A program made the position numbers and the translations under genes. A stretch of 42,591 nt of DNA from Caldisericia bacterium (GTDB taxonomy: Bacteria > Caldisericota > Caldisericia > B22-G15), in assembly GCA_026414995.1 (NCBI GenBank), contig JAOAHY010000010.1, forward strand, positions 1 through 42,591, given 5' to 3'. Positions 8,747 through 17,739 of this stretch are shown in pieces. Below the pieces are notes generated by a model. That model did not search any database. It was not told the DNA's origin and worked only from the letters and a program-made list of their open reading frames with translations. Numbering within the stretch: the stretch's first letter is position 1; the number at the start of each line of letters is the position of its first letter.

Positions 8747-9825
8747 TGAAAATTAGATGGAAGATAATTATATTATCAATTATAATAGTTTTAATTGTTT
8801 TAATCTTTATAATTTTCTTTCTCAATTATCAAATACCTCAGCAATTTGACGAAGCATTAAGAAGACATGGACCTCCATTACCAAATGAAAGAGGTCCAAT
8901 GAGATTAGAATTTTTAAATAGAATAAGAAATTCACTTATATTTGGTGGTTTAATTTCTATTGGTATTTCAGTTGTTCTCTCTTATGTTTTTTCAAGATAC
9001 ATTGAGAAACCAATTATTGATCTTAAAGAGGGTGTAAAGAGAGTTGCAAAAGGAGATTTTGATTTTTATGTTAAAAAAGAGAGTGATGATGAAATAGGAG
9101 AGTTAGTAGATGATTTTAATTTAATGGTAAAGAAATTAAAAAACCTTGAAGAGATAAGAAAAGATCTTGTATCAAAAGTAACTCATGAAATATCAACTCC
9201 TTTAACAGGAATTGCTGGTTTTATTGAGGCAATAGAAGACAGAATAATACCAGAACAAGAAATTCCAAAAGTAATTAAAACAATCAAGGAAGAGGTTGAT
9301 AGATTATCTAAAATGATTGATGACTTAAGGAACTATTCTTTTATTGAATCTATAAATTTTAAACTGAATTTTGAAAAAATTGATATTAAAAATGAAATTG
9401 AGTATGCATTGGAGATAATTAAAAATAAATATAAAGATAAGAATATAAAGATAGATATTAATATAAATTCAATTTTGATTGATGGTGATAAAAAAAGAAT
9501 AAAGGAAATTTTTATTAATATTCTTGATAATGCCTTTAAATTTTCAAAAGATAATGGCTCTATTTTTATTAAGAATTTTAAAGATAAAAGATTTGTTTAT
9601 GTTTCTATAAAGGATGAAGGAATTGGAATAGACGAAGATGATTTAAATAAAATTTTTAATAAGTTTTATAGGGGTAAAAACGCAGAAACGAATGAAACAA
9701 AAGGAACAGGTTTAGGTCTTTTAATAACAAAAGAATTAATTGAAGCACATAAAGGAAAAATTGAATTGAAAAGTGAAAAAAATAAAGGAACTGAAGTTAT
9801 TATCTCTTTACCAATTTCTCAATAA
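8746..9825 (+). CDS. Membrane sensor histidine kinase
   Basis: Partner of the response regulator. The 359-residue protein has a first membrane helix (about 6-27), a short external loop of about 38 residues rich in charge and proline (RRHGPPLPNERGP), a second helix (about 65-84), a HAMP linker, a HisKA domain with the H box VTHEISTPLTG (phospho-acceptor H147) and an HATPase domain with N box NILDNAFKFSKDN, G1 DEGIGID and G2 GTGLGLLI. The small external region suggests sensing in or near the membrane, or through a partner. Translation is coupled to the regulator. Its last 7 bases overlap the convergent protease gene. Confidence 0.93.
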   Translation: MKIRWKIIILSIIIVLIVLIFIIFFLNYQIPQQFDEALRRHGPPLPNERGPMRLEFLNRIRNSLIFGGLISIGISVVLSYVFSRYIEKPIIDLKEGVKRVAKGDFDFYVKKESDDEIGELVDDFNLMVKKLKNLEEIRKDLVSKVTHEISTPLTGIAGFIEAIEDRIIPEQEIPKVIKTIKEEVDRLSKMIDDLRNYSFIESINFKLNFEKIDIKNEIEYALEIIKNKYKDKNIKIDININSILIDGDKKRIKEIFINILDNAFKFSKDNGSIFIKNFKDKRFVYVSIKDEGIGIDEDDLNKIFNKFYRGKNAETNETKGTGLGLLITKELIEAHKGKIELKSEKNKGTEVIISLPISQ

Positions 9826-10892
9826 GAAAAAAGATTCCAAAGAATATTTTCAAAACCACTTTCTTTAAAAAATGAAAGGTTAATTGGAAGATAAAATTCA
9901 GGAAAATAAAAAGAAGCACCAGATAAATTTATTTTAAAACTATTTTTGTCAATTAATATTAATTCATCTTTATAATGTAAAATTTCAGGAAAATAATTTT
10001 TATAGAATTCGAAGAAATCAACATATTTATTATTTAATGGAATCAAATAATTTTTTCTTAAATTAATTAATGAATCTTTATTTTTAATTTTATTTAAGTT
10101 TTCTTTTAAAAAAGATAATAATTTCTCAGTTTCTTTTGTGTTTATTACTGAAATTTGGATCTCTTCTTTCCCTTGTGAACCAAAATTATATGAGTCAAAG
10201 TATGATTCAGCAATTTCTTTTGCAATAACTTGAGGAATAAGGTTTTTATCATTTATCTTTGATATATTATTGAAAATATCATCATAAGGAAAACCATCAA
10301 GAGGAACATAAGTTTGAGAGCCAATTATATAATCAACAAAATTTCTGAGTTCATATGAAACTTCAATTGATTGCATAAAACAAGCATCAAACATTAAAAT
10401 ATCTATTTTTCTTCTATAATTTTTATATAAATTTTCCAAAACACTTTTAATCTCTTGAATAGTTAAATAGTCACTTGAATTTTCATCAAAACAAACTCCC
10501 TTAAATGTGCTACCTTTAAAATTTCTACCATCACCATGTCCCCAGAGAATAAGAATTATGTTTTCAGGATAATATTTTGAAATTCCAAATTTAATTAAAG
10601 AATATAAAACTTGAGGATCTCCACTATTTAAATTTTCATAAATCTTTAAAATTTCCTCTTTATTTTTTTCAATTTCCAAAAGTTTAGTATCATAAATGCC
10701 ATCAAAGAGTGCTATTATTTTTGAATTTATTTTTTCTCCACTCTTTAATTCATTCAAATCGTCAAGTGCATTATTATAAAGATCATTATCCGCTGCTATA
10801 TAAATTAAAAATAGGTTTTTAGTCTCATTTTTCTTAATTGGTGTTATAAATATTAATAAAATAAGAAAAAGTAAAAATATTCTATTTTTCAT
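9819..10892 (-). CDS. Clostripain-family (C11) cysteine peptidase, exported
   Basis: Predicted secreted cysteine protease. An N-terminal hydrophobic segment (about 4-18) serves as signal peptide or anchor. The caspase-like fold of family C11 is shown by LWGHGDG with catalytic H119, followed by MFDACFMQS with catalytic C171, plus YIAADNDL near the start and YELRNFVDYIIGSQ after the cysteine, all typical of clostripain relatives. Family members usually cleave after basic residues. At 357 residues it is short and has no extra domain. Its start overlaps the end of the preceding gene, so the two are co-translated; their products may work together at the cell surface. The 3' end overlaps the kinase gene on the other strand. 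Confidence 0.88.
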   Translation of the reverse strand: MKNRIFLLFLILLIFITPIKKNETKNLFLIYIAADNDLYNNALDDLNELKSGEKINSKIIALFDGIYDTKLLEIEKNKEEILKIYENLNSGDPQVLYSLIKFGISKYYPENIILILWGHGDGRNFKGSTFKGVCFDENSSDYLTIQEIKSVLENLYKNYRRKIDILMFDACFMQSIEVSYELRNFVDYIIGSQTYVPLDGFPYDDIFNNISKINDKNLIPQVIAKEIAESYFDSYNFGSQGKEEIQISVINTKETEKLLSFLKENLNKIKNKDSLINLRKNYLIPLNNKYVDFFEFYKNYFPEILHYKDELILIDKNSFKINLSGASFYFPEFYLPINLSFFKESGFENILWNLFSY

Positions 10893-11712
10893 AGATAATT
10901 GTTACCTTTTGTTCTTTAGAATCCCAAAAAACATAAGAGTTTAGTGCTTCTGCAACAAATCTTATTGGAACAATCGTTCTTCCATTTATAACAGTTGGAG
11001 GAACATCAAGGGCATATTTTTTGTCATTTATATATGAAATATTATTATTTAACCACATTAATATTTCTTTATCTTCAAACTTTATTTTTATACTTTTATC
11101 ATCATTATTCCAAACAACTTCTCCTCCAAAGCTTTCAACGACAAATCTTAAAGGAACCATAGTTCTTCCTTTTATAATCATCGGTGGAATTTCTAATTCT
11201 ATTTCTTTGTCATTTAAATAACCAATTTTATTATTTATAAATATTTTTATTACTTTTGATGTTAGTTTAAAAATATGAAATTTTTTCTCAACTATATTAT
11301 TTTCTTCATTAACTTCTTTTATCTGGTGTCCACTGTCAATTTGGACCACAAGAGTTCTATCTCCTGATGGAGGTAAGTATGATGAAGAAAAAGTTTTTGC
11401 GCTTAAATCAATAGAAAACTTAACATCAATACAATCTTTTTCTATTTTTTCAATCACTTTGCTATCAATATGTGTAAATCTTGATGGTTTATCCCAAAAA
11501 ATTGAAACTATAAATTGTGAGTTAAAATTTTTTAAATTTTCTATTCCAGAGATACATAAATTTATCAATATATCAAATTTTTCGTTCTCAAAAATTATTT
11601 CTTTTGAAAAAATTAAATCTTTTATTGATAAATCTATCTTGTCTTCTGAAAATGCTAATTTTGCTGTGGATAAAGTTAAAATTAGAATTAAAATAAAAAT
11701 TATTTTTTTCAT
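10882..11712 (-). CDS. Exported protein: CARDB-like domain plus two copper-amine-oxidase-N-like repeats
   Basis: A 276-residue protein with a signal peptide (1-22). Residues about 27-150 look like a CARDB/adhesion beta-sandwich (DLSIKDLIFS, then PPSGDRTLVVQID and KEVNEENNIVEKKF). They are followed by two tandem stalk repeats of the copper amine oxidase N-terminal type: PPMIIKGRTMVPLRFVVES with W(N/D) later, and PPTVINGRTIVPIRFVAEA with VFWD later. Such repeats are common in secreted proteins of Clostridia and thermophiles and are thought to bind cell surface or carbohydrate; they do not imply oxidase activity. GAGGTT precedes the ATG. It overlaps the clostripain gene by 11 bases, so a functional pair is likely. 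Confidence 0.75.
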   Translation of the reverse strand: MKKIIFILILILTLSTAKLAFSEDKIDLSIKDLIFSKEIIFENEKFDILINLCISGIENLKNFNSQFIVSIFWDKPSRFTHIDSKVIEKIEKDCIDVKFSIDLSAKTFSSSYLPPSGDRTLVVQIDSGHQIKEVNEENNIVEKKFHIFKLTSKVIKIFINNKIGYLNDKEIELEIPPMIIKGRTMVPLRFVVESFGGEVVWNNDDKSIKIKFEDKEILMWLNNNISYINDKKYALDVPPTVINGRTIVPIRFVAEALNSYVFWDSKEQKVTIIYEK

Positions 11713-11742
11713 GTTAACCTCTAATATTTAGAGAGTAAAAAA

Positions 11743-11976
11743 TTAATTTTGTTTCAGGAAAAATTCTGCAATTATTGTTGTTTTTTTTCCTTCTCTTCTT
11801 ACTGATACAGAAAGGTCATTTTCTGTTATTTTTACATATTTTAAAATAAGATTTGCAAAATCTTTTTTAAGATTTTCAATCTGTTTAGGTGATAAAGATA
11901 ATCTATCTGAATCAAGAACAAAAGAAATTCTCTCTTTTGCTATTAATCCACTCTTTTTAGTACGAAATAAACTCAT
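11743..11976 (-). CDS. minE: Cell division topological specificity factor MinE
   Basis: MinE stimulates MinD ATPase and drives Min oscillation, positioning the division site. The 77-residue protein contains the contact helix AKERISFVLDSDR that binds MinD and the C-terminal beta domain (LSVSVRREGKKTTIIAEFFL). It overlaps the minD stop by 4 bases (ATGA), so the two are coupled. No minC lies here, although MinC is the actual inhibitor of FtsZ in the usual system; it must be elsewhere or absent. Confidence 0.93.
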   Translation of the reverse strand: MSLFRTKKSGLIAKERISFVLDSDRLSLSPKQIENLKKDFANLILKYVKITENDLSVSVRREGKKTTIIAEFFLKQN

Positions 11977-12776
11977 CTCTTTTCTCTCTTAAATATACCT
12001 GAGATTTTATCTAAAAATGATGTCTTTTCTTGATATATTGTAAGTGGTATTTCTTCTCCTAAAATTCTTCTTACAATATTTCTTAATTCTTTTCCACCAA
12101 TGGAATTGTCGTTTAAAACCGCTGGTTCCCCAATGTTTGTAGAAATTGTTATGTATGGATCTTCTGGGATTATTCCAATAACTTTAATTGAAAGAATTTC
12201 TTCAATATCGTTCCAATGGAGCATTTCACCTTTTTTTACCATATCAACTCTTACTCTATTAATTATTAAACTTGGCTCGAAAATTTCCATTGATTCAAGT
12301 AGACCAATTACTCTATCTGCATCTCTAATTGAAGTTATCTCAGGTGTAGTTACAACTATTGCTTCTTCTGCGGAGAGAGTTGACATTCTGAAACCATGTT
12401 CAATTCCTGCTGGAGAATCTAAAATAACATAATCAAATTTTTTCTTGAGTTCATTTACTATGAGTTTCAAATCTTCAACTTTCACTTCTTCTTTAAGTCT
12501 TGTTTGTGCAGCTGGAAGAAGAACAAGATTATCTTTAAATCTTTTGTCTTTAACAAGTGCTTGTGAAAGTTTGCAATTCCCTTCAATAACATCCATGATG
12601 TTATATACAATTCTATTTTCAAGACCAAGAACAAGATCAAGATTTCTTAATCCAATATCAACATCAATTAAAGCAACTGTTTTTCCTAGTGAGGCTAAAC
12701 CAACCCCAATGTTTCCTACAATAGTAGTTTTACCAACCCCTCCTTTACCAGAGGTAACAACTATGCTTTTTCCCAA
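11973..12776 (-). CDS. minD: Septum site-determining ATPase MinD
   Basis: Membrane-associated ParA-type ATPase. The 267-residue protein has the deviant Walker A SGKGGVGKTT, switch LIDVDIGLRNLDL, Walker B YVILDSPAG and a C-terminal basic tail ending SGIFKREKR, the place of the membrane-targeting amphipathic helix. The start codon is TTG at 12776, supported by GGAGGG six bases upstream; no ATG is available nearby. It follows rpsI by 30 bases and overlaps minE, so Min proteins appear to be expressed from the rplM promoter along with ribosomal proteins. Confidence 0.96.
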   Translation of the reverse strand: MGKSIVVTSGKGGVGKTTIVGNIGVGLASLGKTVALIDVDIGLRNLDLVLGLENRIVYNIMDVIEGNCKLSQALVKDKRFKDNLVLLPAAQTRLKEEVKVEDLKLIVNELKKKFDYVILDSPAGIEHGFRMSTLSAEEAIVVTTPEITSIRDADRVIGLLESMEIFEPSLIINRVRVDMVKKGEMLHWNDIEEILSIKVIGIIPEDPYITISTNIGEPAVLNDNSIGGKELRNIVRRILGEEIPLTIYQEKTSFLDKISGIFKREKR

Positions 12777-12806
12777 TTTCCCTCCTTAATTTAAAAATTT
12801 ATTTAA

Positions 12807-13190
12807 TTATCTTTTTCTATATTGTCTTCTTTTTCTTGCTGAATGAAGTCCTGGTTTCTTTCTCTCTTTTATTCTACTATCAAATGATAAAAATCCTTTT
12901 GATTTTAATATTCCTCTTGTAGAAGGATCAAGTTCAATAAGTGTTCTTGATATTGCATGTCTTAATGCCTCTGCTTGAGAACTAATTCCCCCACCTTCAA
13001 CTTTTACTTCAAAATCATAAAGATTTTCTTTATTTGTGATTTTTAAAGGCTCAAGAACTTTTAATCTAAGATATTCAATTGGAAAATATTCTTCAAATTT
13101 TTTTCCATTAACAATTATATTACCGTTCCCATTTTTAACTTTAACTCTAGCAACTGCAGTTTTTCTTCTTCCACTAATTAATCCAATCAT
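12807..13190 (-). CDS. rpsI: 30S ribosomal protein S9
   Basis: Small-subunit protein whose C-terminal tail reaches the P-site tRNA. The 127-residue product shows SGRRKTAVARVKV near the start, GGGISSQAEALRHAISR in the middle and the diagnostic tail KKPGLHSARKRRQYRKR. It overlaps rplM by 4 bases (ATGA), the conserved L13-S9 pair. Confidence 0.98.
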   Translation of the reverse strand: MIGLISGRRKTAVARVKVKNGNGNIIVNGKKFEEYFPIEYLRLKVLEPLKITNKENLYDFEVKVEGGGISSQAEALRHAISRTLIELDPSTRGILKSKGFLSFDSRIKERKKPGLHSARKRRQYRKR

Positions 13191-13627
13191 TTTTCCTCCT
13201 TAAATTCATATAGTATTGGATTTTGAGCTTTATGTGGATGATCTTCACCAGCATATACCTTTAATCTTCTCATCATTCTATATTTTAATCTATTTTTAGG
13301 AAGCATTCCTTCGACTGCCTCTTTAATTGGCCAATCAGGATGCTTCTTAATTAATTCATTAAATGTATATTCTCTTAAACCTCCTGGATAAAGTGAAGCG
13401 AAATAATATTTTTTTGTCTCCATTTTATCACTTGAAAGTTTAACTTTATCTGCATTGATTACAATAACATAATCTCCAGAATCTGCTGAAGGTGTATAAT
13501 CTACTTTGTGCTTTCCCATAAGAAGTCTTGCAATTTCAACAGATAATTTTCCAAGAGTTTTATCTTTTGCGTCTATAAGCCACCAGTTTCTTTTAACTTC
13601 ATTAGGTTTTATAAAAGTTGTTTTCAT
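13187..13627 (-). CDS. rplM: 50S ribosomal protein L13
   Basis: Large-subunit assembly protein. The 146 residues include WWLIDAKDKTLGKLSVEIA, SGDYVIVINADKV, the PGGLRE element and the MLPKNRLKYRMMRRLKVYAG helix with basic residues, all typical of L13. ATG at 13627 with AAGGAGG upstream. It leads a likely operon rplM-rpsI-minD-minE and possibly the two exported proteins beyond. Confidence 0.98.
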   Translation of the reverse strand: MKTTFIKPNEVKRNWWLIDAKDKTLGKLSVEIARLLMGKHKVDYTPSADSGDYVIVINADKVKLSSDKMETKKYYFASLYPGGLREYTFNELIKKHPDWPIKEAVEGMLPKNRLKYRMMRRLKVYAGEDHPHKAQNPILYEFKEEK

Positions 13628-13650
13628 ATATCCTCCTTAAAACATTCAAT

Positions 13651-13678
13651 ATTGTATTACAACTTGAATATTTGTCAA
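13651..13678 (-). promoter_or_regulatory. Promoter of rplM-rpsI
   Basis: Minus strand TTGACA (13673-13678), 16-base spacer, TACAAT (13651-13656), 23 bases before the rplM ATG. The bases GTTGTAATA just before or at the -10 box also occur in the str promoter at the same end of the spacer. Confidence 0.8.
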
Positions 13679-13731
13679 GTTCTTAAAAATTATATCATAA
13701 ATTTTTATTTATAAAAGAAGGTTTGATTTAT

Positions 13732-14523
13732 TTATGCAGAAATATCCTCTCCACCATCAACTCTTATAACATTTCCTGTCATCCAGTAAAGATCTTTATC
13801 ACAAAGAACTGCTATTGCTTTTCCAACATCTTCAGGTGTAGTTAATCTTTTTGAAGGATTTTTTTTAATAGCAATATCAATTAACTTTTCGTATTGAGGA
13901 ATTTTTCTTAATGCAGGTGTATCTGTAACTCCAGCTTTAATAGCATTAGCTGTTATACTAAAAGGTGCAAGTTCATAAGCAAGTTGCCTTATGAATGCTT
14001 CAATTGCAGCTTTTGCGCCTGAAACTGCACCATAATAGGGAAAAACTCTGTCATCGCCTGAACTAACTAGCGCAAAAATTCTACCACCCTTTTTAAATAG
14101 TCCTCTATAAAAAATATCTTGAACCCAATAAATGAGTTGATTAGCCATAACATCAAGAGTCATTTCAACTTGTTTCTGATTAATTGCTTCTTCTTTATTT
14201 TCATCAATAAATTTTCTTAAAGTTCCAAAAGCAAGTGAATGCAAAACTATATAAATTGAATTCTCCTCTAAATCATTTTTAAACTTCTCCTCCACTTTAT
14301 TTAAAACTAACTCTCTATTTTTAGGATCTGCTGCATTCAAATTAAAAAAAACAGCCTCAACATTAAAACTTTTTATTTTATTTATAATCTCCTCAACTTT
14401 TGGTAAATTTTCTCTTCTATCAAAGTGAACTCCAATTATATGATAACCTTTTTTAGCCAATTCAATAGATGTTGCTGCACCAAAACCACTTGATGAACCA
14501 AGAATTAAAGCCCACTCTTTCAT
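13732..14523 (-). CDS. Enoyl-ACP reductase-like SDR (FabI/FabL type)
   Basis: Probably the NAD(P)H-dependent enoyl-ACP reductase finishing each elongation cycle. The 263-residue short-chain dehydrogenase has the nucleotide motif GSSSGFGAATSIELAKKGY, the catalytic Y164-x6-K171 pair (YYGAVSGAK; the seven-step spacing is that of enoyl reductases, whereas FabG uses Y-x3-K) and the C-terminal MTGNVIRVDGGEDISA. It follows fabF by about 60 bases, has its own GGAGG and completes the fab set in this operon. FabI and FabL cannot be separated by eye, and a different 2-enoyl reductase substrate is possible. Confidence 0.75.
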   Translation of the reverse strand: MKEWALILGSSSGFGAATSIELAKKGYHIIGVHFDRRENLPKVEEIINKIKSFNVEAVFFNLNAADPKNRELVLNKVEEKFKNDLEENSIYIVLHSLAFGTLRKFIDENKEEAINQKQVEMTLDVMANQLIYWVQDIFYRGLFKKGGRIFALVSSGDDRVFPYYGAVSGAKAAIEAFIRQLAYELAPFSITANAIKAGVTDTPALRKIPQYEKLIDIAIKKNPSKRLTTPEDVGKAIAVLCDKDLYWMTGNVIRVDGGEDISA

Positions 14524-14553
14524 AAGGTTCCTCCAATTGAAAATAAAAAATGA

Positions 14554-14578
14554 AAATTTTATAACCCCCCTAAAATTT
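14554..14578 (-). other. AT-rich hairpin with G6 loop between fabF and the enoyl reductase gene
   Basis: On the minus strand AAATTTTA and TAAAATTT form an 8-bp A/T stem around a loop starting with six G residues. The G run is striking in this AT-rich sequence. It could be a pause or processing site, but no U tract follows, so I do not call a terminator. Confidence 0.25.
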
Positions 14579-14584
14579 AAATAA

Positions 14585-15829
14585 TTAAATGAACTTTTTA
14601 AATATTAAAGCAGTATTTACACCACCAAAACCAAATGAATTTGAAAGAGCATATTTAATTTTATATTCTCTTCCAATGTTTGGAACATAATCAAGATCAC
14701 AGTCAGGATCTTTTACTTCTTGATTTATTGTTGGGTGTACAAAATTTTCTTTTATACATAATATAGTTGCTATTGCCTCAACTGCACCAGCAGCACCTAG
14801 AAGGTGTCCTGTCATAGATTTTGTAGATGAGATAGGTATTTTGTATGCTCTTTCTCCAAAAACCTGTTTTATTGTATCAGATTCAACCTTATCGTTTAGA
14901 GGTGTTGAAGTTCCATGTGCATTTATATAGTCAATCTCATCTTTCGGAACATTGCCTTTATTTAAAGCAATTTCAATTGCTTTTGCTCTTGGAATTCCAG
15001 TTGGTTCAGGTGCAGTAATGTGATATGCATCTGAAGTTTGTCCATAAGAAATTACTTCTGCATATATTTTTGCTCCCCTTTTCTTTGCGTGTTCTAAATC
15101 CTCAAGAACAAGAACTCCTGCTCCTTCTCCCATTACAAAACCATTTCTCAATTTATCAAAAGGTCGTGATGCTTTTTCTGGAATTTCATTACTTGTTGAG
15201 AGTGCTTTTGCTTGTGAAAAACTTGCAATTCCTATTGGACAGATAGATGCTTCTGTGCCACCTGCAAAAATTATATCTGAATCTCCTCTTTTAATTGCTT
15301 CATACGCCTCACCAATTGCTGTAGCACCAGCTGAACATGCTGTTGTTGGACAAGAATTATAACCTGTTATTTTTAATTTCATTGAAACCCACCCTGTTGC
15401 CATATTTGGAATCATCATTGCTGCAAGATATGGAGATACAAGATTTGGTCCTTTAGTTATTAAATTCTTGATACCTTCTTCTAAACTAATAATGCCTCCA
15501 ATTCCTGAAGCAATTATTACTCCAACTCTATATGGATCAATTTTTGATAATTCAAGTCCTGAATCTTCAAGTGCAAGATAAGATGCAGCAATTGCAAATT
15601 GAGAAAATCTATCTATTCTTTTTAATTCAATAGGTTTTATATCTTTTTCGTAGTTTCTTAAATCAAAATCTTTTACCTCTGCTGCAATTTGAACATCAAA
15701 ACCTTCTGGATTAAAAAGAGTTATTTTTGAAACCCCAGATTTTCCTGAAAACAAATTATTTTTAAACTCCTCTAATGTTTTTCCAATTGGAGATATTACC
15801 CCCATCCCTGTAACAACAACTCTCCTCAT
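14585..15829 (-). CDS. fabF: Beta-ketoacyl-ACP synthase II
   Basis: Condensing enzyme extending acyl-ACP with malonyl-ACP. The 414-residue protein has the nucleophile C165 in TTACSAGATAIGEAYEAI and the two active-site histidines in NAHGTSTPLND and SMTGHLLGAAGAVEA, giving the Cys-His-His triad of elongating KAS enzymes, and ends SNSFGFGGVNTALIFK. Length is normal. It starts 5 bases after the acpP stop. No fabH (initiating synthase) is in this operon. Confidence 0.97.
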   Translation of the reverse strand: MRRVVVTGMGVISPIGKTLEEFKNNLFSGKSGVSKITLFNPEGFDVQIAAEVKDFDLRNYEKDIKPIELKRIDRFSQFAIAASYLALEDSGLELSKIDPYRVGVIIASGIGGIISLEEGIKNLITKGPNLVSPYLAAMMIPNMATGWVSMKLKITGYNSCPTTACSAGATAIGEAYEAIKRGDSDIIFAGGTEASICPIGIASFSQAKALSTSNEIPEKASRPFDKLRNGFVMGEGAGVLVLEDLEHAKKRGAKIYAEVISYGQTSDAYHITAPEPTGIPRAKAIEIALNKGNVPKDEIDYINAHGTSTPLNDKVESDTIKQVFGERAYKIPISSTKSMTGHLLGAAGAVEAIATILCIKENFVHPTINQEVKDPDCDLDYVPNIGREYKIKYALSNSFGFGGVNTALIFKKFI

Positions 15830-15834
15830 AACTA

Positions 15835-16068
15835 TTATGTTTTGGACAAAAGATAATCTATAGCAGATTTTACATCTTTAATTTTAGGAATATCTGAATC
15901 AGGAACCGAAATTCCAAATTCCTCTTCAAGTCCAGTAATTAAATCCATCACCCCTAATGAATCAAGACCTAAATCATCAATAAATTTGTCTTCCTCTTTA
16001 AACTCATCAATTCCAGTTTTTTCAAAAAACACTTTTTTAAATTTTTCAAAAACCTCTTCTCTTGTCAT
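15835..16068 (-). CDS. acpP: Acyl carrier protein
   Basis: 77-residue acidic carrier of growing acyl chains. The phosphopantetheine attachment site is S37 in DLGLDSLGVMDL. ATG at 16068 with AAAGGAGGAG upstream, placed between fabG and fabF as in many bacteria. Confidence 0.97.
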   Translation of the reverse strand: MTREEVFEKFKKVFFEKTGIDEFKEEDKFIDDLGLDSLGVMDLITGLEEEFGISVPDSDIPKIKDVKSAIDYLLSKT

Positions 16069-16079
16069 AAACTCCTCCT

Positions 16080-16835
16080 TTAAATTTGAAATCCGAGGGA
16101 TAGCCCTCCGTCAACTATAAAAACTTGACCTGTTATATAAGAAGAGTCATCTGATGCAAGAAATGTTACAAGTTTAGCAACTTCTTCAGGTTTACCATAC
16201 CTTTTTAATGGAATCATACTTAAAATCTTCTCTTTTGTCTCTTCATTTAAAATTTCTGTCATCTCAGTTTCAATATATCCTGGTGCAATTGCATTAACTC
16301 TTATATTTCTTGAAGCAACTTCTTTTGCAACTGATTTTGTAAATGATATTAACCCTCCTTTTGATGAAGAATAATTAGTTTGTCCTTTATTTCCGAAAAT
16401 TCCCACAATTGAAGAAATATTTATAATAGAACCTTTCTTTTCTTTAATCATAAATGGTAAAACTTCTTTTGTCATTAAAAACGCACCAACAAGATTTGTT
16501 TCTAAAACTTTCATAAAATCTTCAAATGTCATTCTTAAAATAAGGTTATCTTTTGTTATACCTGCATTATTAACCAAAAGATCTATATTATTAAACTCTT
16601 TTATAAATAAGTTAACTATATTTTTAACTTCCTTCTCTTTTGAAACATCCCCTTTGAGCAAAATAACTTTTATTCCAAAATTTTCTTCAAGATCCTTTTT
16701 AATTTTTTGAGCAAGCTCTATGTTCTTTAAAAAATTTAATCCTATATTGTATTTTTGCTTTGCAAGTTCATATATAATTGCTTTACCTATGCCTCTTGTT
16801 CCACCTGTTACGATAGCATTTTTAAACTCTTTCAT
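16080..16835 (-). CDS. fabG: 3-oxoacyl-ACP reductase
   Basis: NADPH-dependent reduction of beta-ketoacyl-ACP. The 251-residue SDR has TGGTRGIGKA, NNAGIT, the catalytic serine in ISSIVG and the Y-x3-K pair in YSSSKGG, and NAIAPGYIETEM plus a typical C-terminus ITGQVFIVDGG. It overlaps fabD by 14 bases and lies directly upstream of acpP. Confidence 0.95.
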   Translation of the reverse strand: MKEFKNAIVTGGTRGIGKAIIYELAKQKYNIGLNFLKNIELAQKIKKDLEENFGIKVILLKGDVSKEKEVKNIVNLFIKEFNNIDLLVNNAGITKDNLILRMTFEDFMKVLETNLVGAFLMTKEVLPFMIKEKKGSIINISSIVGIFGNKGQTNYSSSKGGLISFTKSVAKEVASRNIRVNAIAPGYIETEMTEILNEETKEKILSMIPLKRYGKPEEVAKLVTFLASDDSSYITGQVFIVDGGLSLGFQI

Positions 16836-17739
16836 ATTTGTCTTCTTTAATAATTGATTCTGAATTTAAAACTCTTAAATTTGAATAATCTTTTGATATA
16901 AGATTTGTTAAAATCTTATTTGGACCAACTTCATAAAATTCATTTACCCCAAAGGAGATGAGTTTTTCAACTGTTTGAATCCATCTAACAGGTTTTGTTA
17001 TTTGATTCATTAATACATTTTTAATTTCTTCACCATTTTGAATAACTTCATTAACAACACTTGAAATATAAAGATATTTTGGAGAGTTAAAGGTTACTTT
17101 ATCCAAAATTTGTCTAAACTCATCTTCTGCTTTTTTCATAAGAGGAGAGTGAAATGGAAGAGAGGTTTTTAATGGTAAAATTTTACCTCTTAATTTTTCT
17201 ACCTCTTTTTTAAATTCTTCGATTAAACTCTCTTCTAAAGAAACTACAATTTGTGTTTTTGAATTATATCCTGCAATTTGAATAACTCCATTTTCTTGAA
17301 ATAATTCAATTAATTTTTCTAATTCATTAAGATTTAAATTCATAACTGCCAATTGAACTCCTCTAATTTCACCAATAAACTTTTTCATAACTTTTGCTCT
17401 TTCTCTAACCAAAAGAAGGGCATCTTTAAATTCTAAAACTTCACTCACAAGAAGTGCAGAATATTCTCCAAGAGAGTGTCCACAAACATAATAAGGAATA
17501 ATTCCTTTTTTTTCTAAAAATTTAAAATATATATAACTTGTGAGAAGAATTGAAATTTGAGCATTCTCAGTATCTTTTAATACATCATCATCTGCCTCAA
17601 ATAGAAGATATCTTAAATCAATGTTTAAAATCTCTTCTCCTATTCTAATATACTCTTCACATTTTGGAAATTTTTCTAAAAGTAGAACTCCCATTCCTTT
17701 ATATTGAGAACCTTGACCTGGAAAAATAAAACTTCTCAT
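16822..17739 (-). CDS. fabD: Malonyl-CoA:ACP transacylase
   Basis: Transfers malonyl groups from CoA to ACP. The 305-residue protein starts with FPGQGSQYKGMG, has the nucleophile S89 in CGHSLGEYSAL, the conserved arginine in the following LLVRERAKVM helix and histidine in LPFHSPLM. ATG at 17739 overlaps the fabZ stop (ATGA). Normal length. Confidence 0.95.
   Translation of the reverse strand: MRSFIFPGQGSQYKGMGVLLLEKFPKCEEYIRIGEEILNIDLRYLLFEADDDVLKDTENAQISILLTSYIYFKFLEKKGIIPYYVCGHSLGEYSALLVSEVLEFKDALLLVRERAKVMKKFIGEIRGVQLAVMNLNLNELEKLIELFQENGVIQIAGYNSKTQIVVSLEESLIEEFKKEVEKLRGKILPLKTSLPFHSPLMKKAEDEFRQILDKVTFNSPKYLYISSVVNEVIQNGEEIKNVLMNQITKPVRWIQTVEKLISFGVNEFYEVGPNKILTNLISKDYSNLRVLNSESIIKEDKYERV

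Noticed and set aside
10882-11712. Copper amine oxidase enzyme
   Set aside because: Only the N-terminal stalk-type repeats are present; there is no catalytic domain or topaquinone site.
12100-12789. Plus-strand open frames opposite minD
   Set aside because: They lie wholly inside the minD gene on the other strand and have serine/threonine-rich shadow composition.
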